56,647 nt of DNA from Roseateles sp. Its GTDB lineage: Bacteria; Pseudomonadota; Gammaproteobacteria; Burkholderiales; Burkholderiaceae_C. The notes under the pieces were generated by a model. The model searched no databases. It worked only from the letters and a program-made list of their open reading frames with translations, and was not told the origin of the DNA. The translations under genes were made by a program, and so were the position numbers. The DNA is taken from the NCBI RefSeq assembly GCF_019237615.1, contig NZ_JAFAGT010000044.1, positions 1 through 56,647 on the forward strand. Reading direction: 5' to 3'. This document shows positions 18,899 through 27,921 of the stretch, piece by piece (the first letter of the stretch is position 1; every line of letters begins with the position of its first letter).

Positions 18899-19722
18899 TC
18901 GCCGCCCCCGCCCCCGCCGCAGCCCGATCCACAGCTGCAGCCGCCGTCATCCGAGCCGCCGCTGCAGCCATCGTCACCGGAGCTCCAGCTGCCGCCGCCG
19001 GCGTCACCGCCGTCACTGGCCTGGCGCCTGCGCAACGCGGCCAGCTCCGCCTCGCTGATCAGGCCCAGGGCCAGCAGGCCGCCACCGGCGATGGCCGCAT
19101 GCGTGACGGCGCTGCCACCGGGCAGGCCCAGGCCATTGATCTGCCGGTGCACCAGACCACGCTTCTCGAAGCGGTAGGCCCAGCCCGCGGGCAGGCGCAG
19201 CAGGCCGTCGAGCGCAAACAGCAGCGGCAGGCGCGGCCCCAGCAGGCCCAGCCCCTCGCTGCGGCAGCTGCCGACCCACGTGCGGGCCAGGCAATCCTCC
19301 AGCGGCGCGCCAAGCGCCTCGGCCTCGTAGTGCTCGACCTCGCGGCCGAAGTAGCGCTGCTGCCAGCCGGCGAGACCGGCGGGGTCGAGCGCCAGCCAGA
19401 CATGCCAGACCGAATCAGCTGCCCTGCTCGGCAGCGCACAAGGCCCCTGCCCGCGCTGCAGCCGGCAAGCCTCGAAGAACTGCGCCAGGCCCAGCGAACA
19501 GCGCAGCCAGGCCGCATCGTCGACGGCCAGCCCGGGGAATTCGTCGGTGGCATGGTGCGCCCAGGCCGAACGCACCGCAGGCGGGATCTGGTCGGCCGCC
19601 ACCGTGGCCGGCGGGCAGCGCCGGCGCAGCGCCTGCCGCTGCTGGGTTTCGCGCTGCCGCGTCCACCAGGCACCGAGCCGGTGGACGAGGCTGAACCTTG
19701 TTGTCGTTGTTGTGTTGTTCAT
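18895..19722 (-). CDS. Glycine-rich-domain (GRDP)-like protein with Gly/Cys tail
   Basis: 275 residues, no membrane segment. The core [18 protein letters not shown] followed by [14 protein letters not shown] resembles the repeat of the glycine-rich domain-containing proteins (D-x-x-WH-x-H ... FGR-x-x-H). The C-terminal 35 residues are Gly/Ser/Asp/Cys-rich ([16 protein letters not shown]), a pattern that could bind metal or be low-complexity structure. Function unknown. Its stop codon interlocks with that of the convergent chemoreceptor gene (shared CTAG). The start lies only 37 bases from the 3' end of a group II intron, so the intron separates it from upstream promoters. Confidence 0.7.
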   Translation of the reverse strand: MNNTTTTTRFSLVHRLGAWWTRQRETQQRQALRRRCPPATVAADQIPPAVRSAWAHHATDEFPGLAVDDAAWLRCSLGLAQFFEACRLQRGQGPCALPSRAADSVWHVWLALDPAGLAGWQQRYFGREVEHYEAEALGAPLEDCLARTWVGSCRSEGLGLLGPRLPLLFALDGLLRLPAGWAYRFEKRGLVHRQINGLGLPGGSAVTHAAIAGGGLLALGLISEAELAALRRRQASDGGDAGGGSWSSGDDGCSGGSDDGGCSCGSGCGGGGGGD

Positions 19723-19759
19723 GGCACCAGTCTGTGACCGGAGTATGGCGCGCACGTGA

Positions 19760-20447
19760 ATCGGGTAGGAGGAGGGGCTGCCCCCTCCGTCCTCCCACAC
19801 CACCGTACGTGCCGCTCGGCATACGGCGGTTCCTGTCTACTGGGCGGGTGCCCGGCGAGCTTGGTTTCGTTCATCGTGTCGCCTGGCGTGCATTGAGCAC
19901 CACCGCACCGCATCGAGACTTCCGGCCTCAACATGGCGGTTGCCGTGGCTCTTGGCTCGCGCCAAGACTTCTGCCCTGCAATGCCAGAGAGCACGCGTGA
20001 CTGTCCACTCATGACAAGTTCGGCCCTTCGCCGCTGCGGCTCCCAGCGGCTACTACGGCCTCTGCTGACCCCTGCCAGCCCATCCCGTCGCCTTGCGGCG
20101 CCGGTAGCCCTCTCGGGCAGGTTGACAGGTCTCCCGGGGTAAGACGCGCGACCTTCACTGCATACACCCGCCGCATCTACTTGCTCGCCTTCCGGATGAT
20201 TTCGGGCTTCGGGTTTCTTGGCCCCCTCGCCCAGTCGAGCCGGCCTCATATGCGGTTCCTGTTCGTCGGGCCACAGCTTTGCGTACAGCTTCCTTCAGAT
20301 TCCACCTCGCGGCGGACACCCTTGCTGTTCGGCAACGGTTCCCATCATCAAGGTCCGTAGGGGACTTTCACCCCCAAGTCATCCAACTCACCACCACAGC
20401 GAGCCGGACAGCGCCAGTCACGGCGCTACGCGCCATGCCTGGCGCAC
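19760..20447 (-). mobile_element. Group II intron without an encoded maturase (688 nt)
   Basis: Read on the minus strand, the element begins GTGCGCC at 20447, has the typical domain I stretch (GGTGTCCGCCGCGAGGTGG, then AATCTGAAGGAAGC) at about 20319-20285, a domain V hairpin at 19799-19830 and a domain VI hairpin ending CCTACCCGAT at 19760. The probable branch-point A (19766) is seven bases from the 3' end. No reverse transcriptase/maturase reading frame fits inside 688 nt, so splicing or movement would need a protein in trans. The 5' exon ends four bases after the T-run of the aceA terminator, the insertion preference known for bacterial class C introns; class assignment is inference. Confidence 0.88.
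19799..19830 (-). ncRNA. Group II intron domain V (catalytic hairpin)
   Basis: On the minus strand ACCGCCGTA pairs with TACGGTGGT (9 bp), a two-base CG bulge follows on the 3' side, and TGCC/GGCA closes a GAGC loop. The lower stem contains a CGC triad, as in class C introns. This is the standard geometry of domain V, so the ribozyme core looks intact. Confidence 0.85.
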
Positions 20448-20451
20448 CAAG

Positions 20452-20475
20452 AAAAAAGACCCGCCAAGGCGGGTC
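20452..20475 (-). terminator. Intrinsic terminator of aceA
   Basis: On the minus strand GACCCGCC and GGCGGGTC form an 8-bp perfect stem with a TT loop, followed by TTTTTT. It ends aceA transcription. The group II intron is inserted four bases after the T-run. Confidence 0.93.
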
Positions 20476-20522
20476 GTGAAAGTCAGGAGTTGACGCTGAC
20501 TGTGATTGACCTTTGGGGTCGT

Positions 20523-20582
20523 GCCGGCGATGCGAAGCATCGCCGGCCGCTGAACAGGCGTCGGGCGGCATGCCTGCCGCCC
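20523..20582 (-). other. Two further hairpins in the aceA 3' untranslated region
   Basis: GCCGGCGATGC/GCATCGCCGGC around a three-base loop (20523-20547) and GGGCGGCA/TGCCGCCC around TGCC (20563-20582) precede the terminator. Together with it they make three consecutive stable hairpins within 130 bases of the aceA stop. They may protect the mRNA 3' end; a processed small RNA is conceivable. Confidence 0.6.
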
Positions 20583-20593
20583 CCGGGCCATGT

Positions 20594-21892
<1,299 letters not shown>

Positions 21893-21975
21893 GGAGAGCT
21901 CCTGTAGGCAGTCAAGAAACATCGAAAACCGATGGCTCAAGCCTAGGCCTCATCACCCGTCCGCGGAAGGCCAAA

Positions 21976-21989
21976 GTCTTATACAAGAC
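21976..21989 (-). promoter_or_regulatory. Inverted-repeat operator candidate for aceA
   Basis: GTCTTATACAAGAC is a 14-bp inverted repeat (GTCTT-ATAC-AAGAC), nested inside a wider CAAAG/CTTTG repeat at 21972-22000. It lies about 12-25 bases downstream of the predicted aceA transcription start, a position suited to a repressor. The regulator is unknown; a GntR- or IclR-type factor would be plausible. Confidence 0.5.
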
Positions 21990-22007
21990 AAAAAACTTTG
22001 TCCTTTA

Positions 22008-22036
22008 ATAACAATGACTTGCACTACATTTTTCAA
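22008..22036 (-). promoter_or_regulatory. Predicted sigma-70 promoter of aceA
   Basis: On the minus strand TTGAAA (22036-22031) and TGTTAT (22013-22008) are separated by exactly 17 bases in a locally AT-rich stretch that stands out from the GC-rich surroundings. The transcription start would fall near 22001, giving a leader of about 110 bases. Confidence 0.5.
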
Positions 22037-22143
22037 ATAAAGAAATCAGATTCACCATAATGAGAAATCATGCGGCGACGCAACATCGTTGCTTTTCGCA
22101 ATTTGAAACGATACTTCAGCATCGTGAGAACCGCCGCAACGCC

Positions 22144-22695
22144 ATGACCGTCCTGATCACGCCCCGCCTGCGGCTGGAACCGCTGAATGACTGCCACGTC
22201 GATGGCCTGTACCGCTTGAACAGCGACCCGGTCGTCATGCGCTACATCACCGGTCGGCCCGAGACGCTGGACGACACCCGGCAGATGGTGGCGCGCGTGA
22301 AGGGGCGTTGGGCCGAATTCGGTTACTCGTGGTGGGCATTCCAGCGCCTGGACGACGATGAAGTGATAGGAATGGGCTGCATCCAGCACCTGAACCGCGA
22401 CCCCGCCGGCCCGCTGGAAACCGGCTGGCGGCTGAGCCAGAGTGCCTGGGGCCAGGGCTACGCCAGCGAGGCGGCGCGCCACATGGTCGGCTGGGCGTTC
22501 GCGACACTGAAGCCCGAATTGATCTGCGCCATCTGCCAGCCCGAGAACACGGCCTCCTCCACCGTCATGCAACGGCTGGGCATGACCTATAGCGGCACCG
22601 GCCGCTGGTACGACATGGACTGCGCCCGCTACGACGTCACGGCCACGCAATGGGCCGCAAGTCCGGCCCGAAAGGCCTACGAGGCTGAGGCATAG
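22144..22695 (+). CDS. GNAT acetyltransferase, RimJ/RimL type
   Basis: 183 residues from the ATG opening MTVLITPRLRLEPLND, where Acetyltransf_3 homology begins; an in-frame ATG at 22060 would add 28 residues of poor quality. Features: TPRLRLEPL strand, DPVVMRYITGRPETL, LETGWRLSQSAWGQGYASEA with the Q-x-x-GxG/A acetyl-CoA loop, and PENTASSTVMQRLGM. Members acetylate ribosomal protein N-termini or small amines; the substrate here is unknown. Divergent from aceA. Confidence 0.88.
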   Translation: MTVLITPRLRLEPLNDCHVDGLYRLNSDPVVMRYITGRPETLDDTRQMVARVKGRWAEFGYSWWAFQRLDDDEVIGMGCIQHLNRDPAGPLETGWRLSQSAWGQGYASEAARHMVGWAFATLKPELICAICQPENTASSTVMQRLGMTYSGTGRWYDMDCARYDVTATQWAASPARKAYEAEA

Positions 22696-22730
22696 TCCGG
22701 CCTTCTTCAATCCCTTTGCACGGAGGACTC

Positions 22731-22880
22731 ATGGCGAACACCGAACAGCGCAGCAACAAGATGACGAAGAAGCCCAAGAAGGACGCCGGTCCCGGCAAGA
22801 CGGCCGGCTCCGACCGCCCGGTCGCGCCGATGACCTCGGTCATCCCCAAGGGCAAGGAAGCCAAGCTGAAGAACAAGTAG
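22731..22880 (+). CDS. Small basic protein (49 residues)
   Basis: MANTEQRSNKMTKKPKKDAG through VIPKGKEAKLKNK and a TAG stop. A GGAGG ribosome site sits six bases before the ATG, 35 bases after the GNAT stop. About a quarter of the residues are lysine; hydrophobic residues are nearly absent, so it is probably disordered and could bind nucleic acid. No family recognised. Confidence 0.65.
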   Translation: MANTEQRSNKMTKKPKKDAGPGKTAGSDRPVAPMTSVIPKGKEAKLKNK

Positions 22881-22936
22881 GCCGTTCCGGCCTCATGCCG
22901 AGCGGCCTGCTGGCCGCCTGGCCTTCGGCGAGCGTC

Positions 22937-22958
22937 GAACAGGCCGCAGGGCCTGTTC
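22937..22958. terminator. Hairpin between convergent genes
   Basis: GAACAGGCC and GGCCTGTTC form a perfect 9-bp stem with a GCAG loop, between the 49-residue gene and marC. There is no T-run, so termination is plausible but not certain. Confidence 0.45.
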
Positions 22959-22969
22959 TCGACTACGCC

Positions 22970-23572
22970 TCAGAGCCCGCCGATGAAATAGCGCTTCAGG
23001 CCTGCCAGCACCATCTCGACGGCGATGGCAGTCAGCACCAGACCCATCAGCTTCTCGATGGCCGACACGACCGAGTCGCCCAGCAGCTTGCGGATGCGGT
23101 CCGCCAGCACCAGCGTCAGGCCCGAGATCAGCATCGCGGCACTGAGCGCGCCAATCCATTGCCAGATCTTGTCCGGCTGGCGCGACGCCAGCAGCAGCAC
23201 CGTCGCCATGGCCGACGGCCCGGCCAGCAGCGGCACGGCGAGCGGGAAGATGAACGGCTCCTTGCCCGGCTCCAGCCCGTAGGCCGATTCGCTCGAGCCG
23301 CCGAAGATCATGCGGATCGCGATGATCACCAGGATCACGCCGCCCGCCACCTCCAGCGACCGCTCCGACAGGTGCATGACCTGCAGGAAGCTGTCGCCGA
23401 GGAACATGAACGCGAACAGCACGCAGAAGGCGATGCCCACCTCGCGCATGGCCACGCGCGTACGCCGCTCCTTGGGCACCGCGCGCATGATGGAAATGAA
23501 GATCGGTAGGCTGCCGAGCGGGTCGAGCACCAGCAACAGCAGGATCAGGGCGGAAAGAAAACTGTGGTCCAT
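22970..23572 (-). CDS. marC: MarC-family integral membrane protein
   Basis: 200 residues with six predicted membrane helices. It opens MDHSFLSALILLLLVLDPLG and has DPLGSLPIFISIMRAVPKERR and VPLLAGPSAMATVLLLASR, the two conserved NAAT/MarC repeats in which a D-P-x-G-x-x-P motif and an A-G-P-x-x motif occur. The family was named for multiple antibiotic resistance but a transport role is unproven. The symbol denotes the family only. Confidence 0.88.
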   Translation of the reverse strand: MDHSFLSALILLLLVLDPLGSLPIFISIMRAVPKERRTRVAMREVGIAFCVLFAFMFLGDSFLQVMHLSERSLEVAGGVILVIIAIRMIFGGSSESAYGLEPGKEPFIFPLAVPLLAGPSAMATVLLLASRQPDKIWQWIGALSAAMLISGLTLVLADRIRKLLGDSVVSAIEKLMGLVLTAIAVEMVLAGLKRYFIGGL

Positions 23573-23596
23573 CCGCCCCGATTGTCGGCGACCGGT

Positions 23597-25954
23597 TCAG
23601 AAGCGGTAGTAAGCCCGCGCGAAGTAGGACGCGCCGTTCAGGCCGAACTGCACGCTGTCGTAGTAGAAACCGTTGTCCGTCTCGTCCGGATCCTGGCGCG
23701 TCGGCTTCACGTTGAAGACGTTGTTGCCGCCGATGCTGAGCTTGAGGGCCGGTGTGGCCTGCCAGCTCAAGGCCAGGTCCATCGAGGCCTTGGGCTTGTA
23801 GCGCAGGTACACGCCGTCCGTGAAGCCGCCCTGCGTCTGGCTGCCGAAGTAGATGATCTTGGCTTCGCTCGTCCACGCGCCCTCGCTGTACTCGAAGCCC
23901 AGCGTGCCCTTGGCGCGCGGACCACCCTGCTCGATGAAGAGGCGTTCGCGCTCGGACAGCAGCACGTCCTCGAAGCCCTTCAGCGAGGGCGGCGCGTGGA
24001 TGGCCGTCACCGCCGTGTGGCTGACATTCAGCGCCAGGAAGGTGGTGAGTTGCCCCGCCCCCAGCTTCGTGCGATTGGAAGCCGTCAGGTCCAGGCCGCG
24101 GGTGCGGGTGTTGACCGAGTTGACGAAGAACTGCGCCTGCCCCACGCCCAACCCCTGAAGGATGGCACCCAGGGCCGGGTAGTTGTCCTCGTCGAAGCGG
24201 CCGGACAGCACGATGCGGTCGCGGATGTTGATCTGGTAGAGATCGGCCGTGACGGCCGAGTCGGGGCTGGGCTTGATCGTGAAGCCGACGGACAGGTTCC
24301 TGGATTTCTCCTGCTTGAGCGCCGGAACTCCCGCGGCATTGGCAATCCTGCTGCCGTTGGGGGCCAGCACCACGTCCAGCGGCCGGCCGCTGATGAAGTC
24401 GGTAAAGGTGGAAGAGAAGTAGAGCTGCTGCAGGCTTGGTGCGCGGAAGCCCGTGCTGGAGGCGGCGCGCAGCAGCAGTTCCTTGCTGGCCTTGAAGCTG
24501 CCAGCCAGCTTGGCCGTCGTCGTCGAGCCGAAGTCGCTGTAGTGTTCTGCGCGTACGGCGGCGTCCAGCGTCAGCGACGGCGTCAGCGTGGCTTCCCAGT
24601 CCACGTAGAGGGCCTGGCTGCTGCGGCTCCTGTTGGTGGCGTCCGAGGGCTGGAACCCCGGAAAGCCCTGGCTGCCGGCATTGCCGCCGAAGCCCACGCC
24701 ATCGGCATCGATATACGAGCCGGGCTCGCCGGCGACGATGTCGTAGTTTTCCTTGCGGTACTCGGCGCCGAAGGCGATGTTGCTGCCACCCAGCAGGGCG
24801 GGGAAAAAGCGGCTGACGTCGAAATTGGTCGTCGACTGGCTGAAGCCGAAGCCCCCGGCGTCGAAGCTGGTCGGGCTGATGCCCTTGCCGCCCGACAACA
24901 GGTCCTTGTTGGCGATGGAGGCGTTCAGCGTGTGGCTGATGTTGTAGCGCAGCTTGTTGCTGCCGTAGGTCTGCGACAGGTCGGTGTCCCAGCCAGCGAT
25001 GGCCGACTTCCAGCCGGCGATGAGGTAGCGGTCCTCGATCTTGCCGTTGATGTACGGCACGAAGCCGTTGGGGTACATCGCGGCCGAGTTGCGGCTGGGG
25101 ATGTCGTCCGAGCCAACGCCGCCACGCGCCCAGGCGGCGGAAGAGGCAGCACGGTTCTGCGCACCGGCCGTCACGTAGAGCTTGTTGTCGCCACCGGCGG
25201 GGAACTCGCCATTCAGGTAGACCGTCTTGTTCTTGACCTGGGTGTCGCCGATGGTGCGCAGGCTGTCGGGGTCGGCGCGATTGGAGCGACCGCGGTCCTG
25301 CCATTCGCCGGTGATGCCCAGCATGCCGCCGCCCAGCTTGACGCCGCAATAGGCCGAGGCGAGGTCGTTCTTGCCGTCGCCGGCCGAGTACTGACCGTAG
25401 CCCGCCACGGCCTCGCATCCGGCCTTTTTCTTCAGCTGTATGTTGATGACGCCGGCGATGGCGTCCGAGCCGTACTGGGCCGCCGCGCCGTCGCGCAGCA
25501 CCTGCACGTTGTCTATGGCCAGCAGCGGCAGGGAGTTCATGTCCGTGCCCGTCGAGCCGCGGTTGCGCGCGCCGAACAGGCTGACGAGCGCCACCGTGTG
25601 GCGGCGCTTGCCGTTGACCAGCACCAGCGTCTGGTCCGAGCCCAGGCCGCGAAGGGCCGCGGAGTCGATCAGATCGGCACCATCGGCGCCGGTCTGGCGC
25701 GTCGAGTTGAAGGACGGCGACAGGTATTGCAGCGTCTGCGCCAGGTCGAACTGCCCTCCGCCCTCGACAACCTTGTTCATCGAGTAGATGTCCACCGGCA
25801 CCAGGGTCTCCGTGCTGGACGCGGCGGGCAGCGTCTTGCGCGAGCCGACGACGGTCACGCGTTCAAGACTGTTGGCGTCGTCGGCCCGCGTGGCGGTCGC
25901 ACCGAAGAGGCTCAGTGCGGCAAACGCGACGGGCAGCAGGCGGTGTGCAGACAT
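23597..25954 (-). CDS. TonB-dependent outer-membrane receptor
   Basis: 785 residues. Signal peptide MSAHRLLPVAFAALSLFGATATRA is preceded by an AGGGAG ribosome site. A short TonB box-like segment (LERVTVVGSRK) leads into the plug domain with LRGLGSDQTLVLVNGKRRHT and VQVLRDGAAAQYGSDAIAGV, then the 22-strand barrel with the final YFARAYYRF ending in the phenylalanine typical of BAM substrates. It imports a large or scarce ligand across the outer membrane using TonB energy. No ligand-specific neighbour is present, although a Bug receptor lies two genes upstream. Confidence 0.93.
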   Translation of the reverse strand: MSAHRLLPVAFAALSLFGATATRADDANSLERVTVVGSRKTLPAASSTETLVPVDIYSMNKVVEGGGQFDLAQTLQYLSPSFNSTRQTGADGADLIDSAALRGLGSDQTLVLVNGKRRHTVALVSLFGARNRGSTGTDMNSLPLLAIDNVQVLRDGAAAQYGSDAIAGVINIQLKKKAGCEAVAGYGQYSAGDGKNDLASAYCGVKLGGGMLGITGEWQDRGRSNRADPDSLRTIGDTQVKNKTVYLNGEFPAGGDNKLYVTAGAQNRAASSAAWARGGVGSDDIPSRNSAAMYPNGFVPYINGKIEDRYLIAGWKSAIAGWDTDLSQTYGSNKLRYNISHTLNASIANKDLLSGGKGISPTSFDAGGFGFSQSTTNFDVSRFFPALLGGSNIAFGAEYRKENYDIVAGEPGSYIDADGVGFGGNAGSQGFPGFQPSDATNRSRSSQALYVDWEATLTPSLTLDAAVRAEHYSDFGSTTTAKLAGSFKASKELLLRAASSTGFRAPSLQQLYFSSTFTDFISGRPLDVVLAPNGSRIANAAGVPALKQEKSRNLSVGFTIKPSPDSAVTADLYQINIRDRIVLSGRFDEDNYPALGAILQGLGVGQAQFFVNSVNTRTRGLDLTASNRTKLGAGQLTTFLALNVSHTAVTAIHAPPSLKGFEDVLLSERERLFIEQGGPRAKGTLGFEYSEGAWTSEAKIIYFGSQTQGGFTDGVYLRYKPKASMDLALSWQATPALKLSIGGNNVFNVKPTRQDPDETDNGFYYDSVQFGLNGASYFARAYYRF

Positions 25955-26045
25955 GACGACTCCCTGGGGTCTTGTGACGCCGCCCGAGTTTGCCGCCCTG
26001 CCCGCGCTGCGGGCAGGCACTGTTGTGCACCGCTCACAGGGGTAG

Positions 26046-26960
26046 TTACCCGCGCGGATGGTGCTGGGCGTGCAATGCCTTCAGCCGCTCGCGCGCCACA
26101 TGGGTGTAGATCTCCGTGGTCGCCAGATCAGCAAGAACAAAAAGCAGTTGCACGGCGCGCAGGTCCGCGCCATGGTTGAGCAGGTGCGTCGCGAAGGCAT
26201 GGCGCAGCGTGTGCGGCGACAGCGGCACCGTGATGCCGGCCACGATCGCATGCCGCTTGATCAGCGTCCAGAACATCTGCCGCGTCATGCCGGCGCCGCG
26301 GGCGGTGACGAAAAGGTCGTCGCTGCTGCGGCCGGCCAGGATCTCGGCGCGGGCCTCGCGCAGATAGCGCACCATCCAGTCGCGGGCATGCTCGCCAAAA
26401 GGCACGAGGCGGGCCTTGCTGCCCTTGCCGGTGACATGCAGCACCGCGTCCTTGAAGGCGACATGGGCGCTCTTCAGCGTCACCAGCTCGCTGACGCGCA
26501 GGCCGCTGGCGTACATCAGCTCCAGCATGGCGCGGTCGCGCAGGCCCAGGACAGTGCCGACGTCAGGCGCCGCAAGCAGCGCGCCGACCTGGGCCTCGCT
26601 GAGCAGCTTGGGCACACGCAGTGGCTGCCGCGCGGCCATGAGCTTGAGCGTGGGATCGGACTGGATGCGTCCCTCGCGCAGCGCCCAGCGGAAATAGCGC
26701 TTGATGACCGACAGGCGCCGGTTCGCGCTGGAGGTCTTGGCCGCCGGCCGGGCGGCTGCGTACTCGAGCAGTTGGCGTTCGCTGCAGGCGTCCAGCCCCA
26801 TGGGTGCCAGCCATCCCGCCAGCGCCGCCAGGTCGCGCCGGTAGGCCGCCTGGGTGTTGGCGCTCAGGCCGTCTTCCAGCCAGAGCGCCTCGATGAAGGC
26901 CTCGATACCAGGATCAGTCAAGCTTGAGCTTTTGCTGCGCGACGACCTTCTTGTAGACAT
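26046..26960 (-). CDS. xerD: XerD-type tyrosine recombinase lacking one catalytic-site histidine
   Basis: 304 residues. N-terminal core-binding domain IEALWLEDGLSANTQAAYRR and catalytic domain follow the XerD pattern: R155 (ASGLRVSELV), lysine in GKGSKARLVPF, H250 and R253 (SPHTLRHAFATHLL), nucleophile Y285 (EIYTHVARERLKALHAQHHP). The expected LLGHAD block reads LLFVLAD, so the second histidine is Leu276 and the codons there are unusually AT-rich. XerD with XerC resolves chromosome dimers at dif. The ATG at 26960 overlaps the Bug gene by 47 bases; a TTG at 26921-26919 is an alternative start. Confidence 0.88.
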   Translation of the reverse strand: MSTRRSSRSKSSSLTDPGIEAFIEALWLEDGLSANTQAAYRRDLAALAGWLAPMGLDACSERQLLEYAAARPAAKTSSANRRLSVIKRYFRWALREGRIQSDPTLKLMAARQPLRVPKLLSEAQVGALLAAPDVGTVLGLRDRAMLELMYASGLRVSELVTLKSAHVAFKDAVLHVTGKGSKARLVPFGEHARDWMVRYLREARAEILAGRSSDDLFVTARGAGMTRQMFWTLIKRHAIVAGITVPLSPHTLRHAFATHLLNHGADLRAVQLLFVLADLATTEIYTHVARERLKALHAQHHPRG

Positions 26961-27888
26961 CGAACTCGGCCGCGATCTGGGCCGCGAACTGCTCGGGCGT
27001 GTTGGCCACGATCAGCGAGCCCGTGTCCTCGATGCGTTTGCGCACGTCGGGGTTCTCCAGCGCCTTGCGCACGGCGGCATTGACCTTGTCGACGATGTCG
27101 CGCGGCAGGCCCTTGGGGCCGTGGATGCCGTAGTAGGCCATGCGGTTGACGGGCTCCAGGCCGATCTCCTTGAAAGTCGGCACATTGGGCAGCGCCGCCA
27201 CGCGCTGCGGCGCCGCGACGACGATGGGGATGAGGCGGCCGTCCTTGATGAAGGGCAACGCCGACGGCAGGTTGTCGAAGATCATCGGCACCTGACCGGC
27301 CACCGTGTCGTTCAGCGCCGGGCCCGCTCCGCGGTAGGGAATGTGCAGCACGAAGACGCCGGCCAGCGTCTTGTACAGCTCCATCTGCAGGTGGCCGATG
27401 CCGCCCGTGCCAGACGTGGCGTAGCTGTACTTGGCCGGGTTCTTCCTGAGCTCGGCGACGAAGCCCTTGTAGTCGCGCGCCGGGAAGCTCGGGTGCACCG
27501 CGATGACGTTGGGCGTCGCCGCGATGTTGATGACGGGCGTGAAGTCCGTCAGCGGGTTGTAGGCAATCCTGGGGTTGATGGCCGGGTTGGCCGCCGTCGT
27601 CGACACCGTCGCCACGCCAAGTGCGTAGCCGTCCGGCGCGACGCGCGCGATCTCGGTCGCGCCCACCGTACCGCCGCCCCCGGCCTTGTTGTCCACCACC
27701 ATGGTCTGGCCCAGCAGCACCGTCATGCGCTCGGAAACGATGCGCGCAATGATGTCGGTGGTGCCACCCGGCGCGAACGGCACGATCAGGCGCACCGGCT
27801 TGCTGGGGTAGGTGTCGGCCCAGGCGTGATGGCCCAGGGGGCCGAAGCCGGCGAGCGCGGCTGCTTGGAGGACGAAACGACGTTGCAT
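26914..27888 (-). CDS. Bug/TctC-type tripartite tricarboxylate transporter substrate-binding protein
   Basis: 324 residues with a Tat/Sec-like signal (MQRRFVLQAAALAGFGPLGHHAWA). The mature part starts DTYPSKPVRLIVPFAPGGTT, the standard Bug opening; VDNKAGGGGTVGATEIARV and YATSGTGGIGHLQMELYK bind the carboxylate through water-mediated contacts. Burkholderiales carry many such orphan receptors. No TctA/TctB membrane genes are adjacent, so the partner lies elsewhere. The ligand cannot be read from sequence. Confidence 0.92.
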   Translation of the reverse strand: MQRRFVLQAAALAGFGPLGHHAWADTYPSKPVRLIVPFAPGGTTDIIARIVSERMTVLLGQTMVVDNKAGGGGTVGATEIARVAPDGYALGVATVSTTAANPAINPRIAYNPLTDFTPVINIAATPNVIAVHPSFPARDYKGFVAELRKNPAKYSYATSGTGGIGHLQMELYKTLAGVFVLHIPYRGAGPALNDTVAGQVPMIFDNLPSALPFIKDGRLIPIVVAAPQRVAALPNVPTFKEIGLEPVNRMAYYGIHGPKGLPRDIVDKVNAAVRKALENPDVRKRIEDTGSLIVANTPEQFAAQIAAEFDVYKKVVAQQKLKLD

Positions 27889-27921
27889 GAGGTCGGTCTC
27901 CGGGGTGTGGATGGGCGGATG

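Noticed and set aside
19719-20249. 176-codon frame inside the group II intron
   Set aside because: No reverse transcriptase or maturase motif; it overlaps structured intron domains and has no ribosome site.
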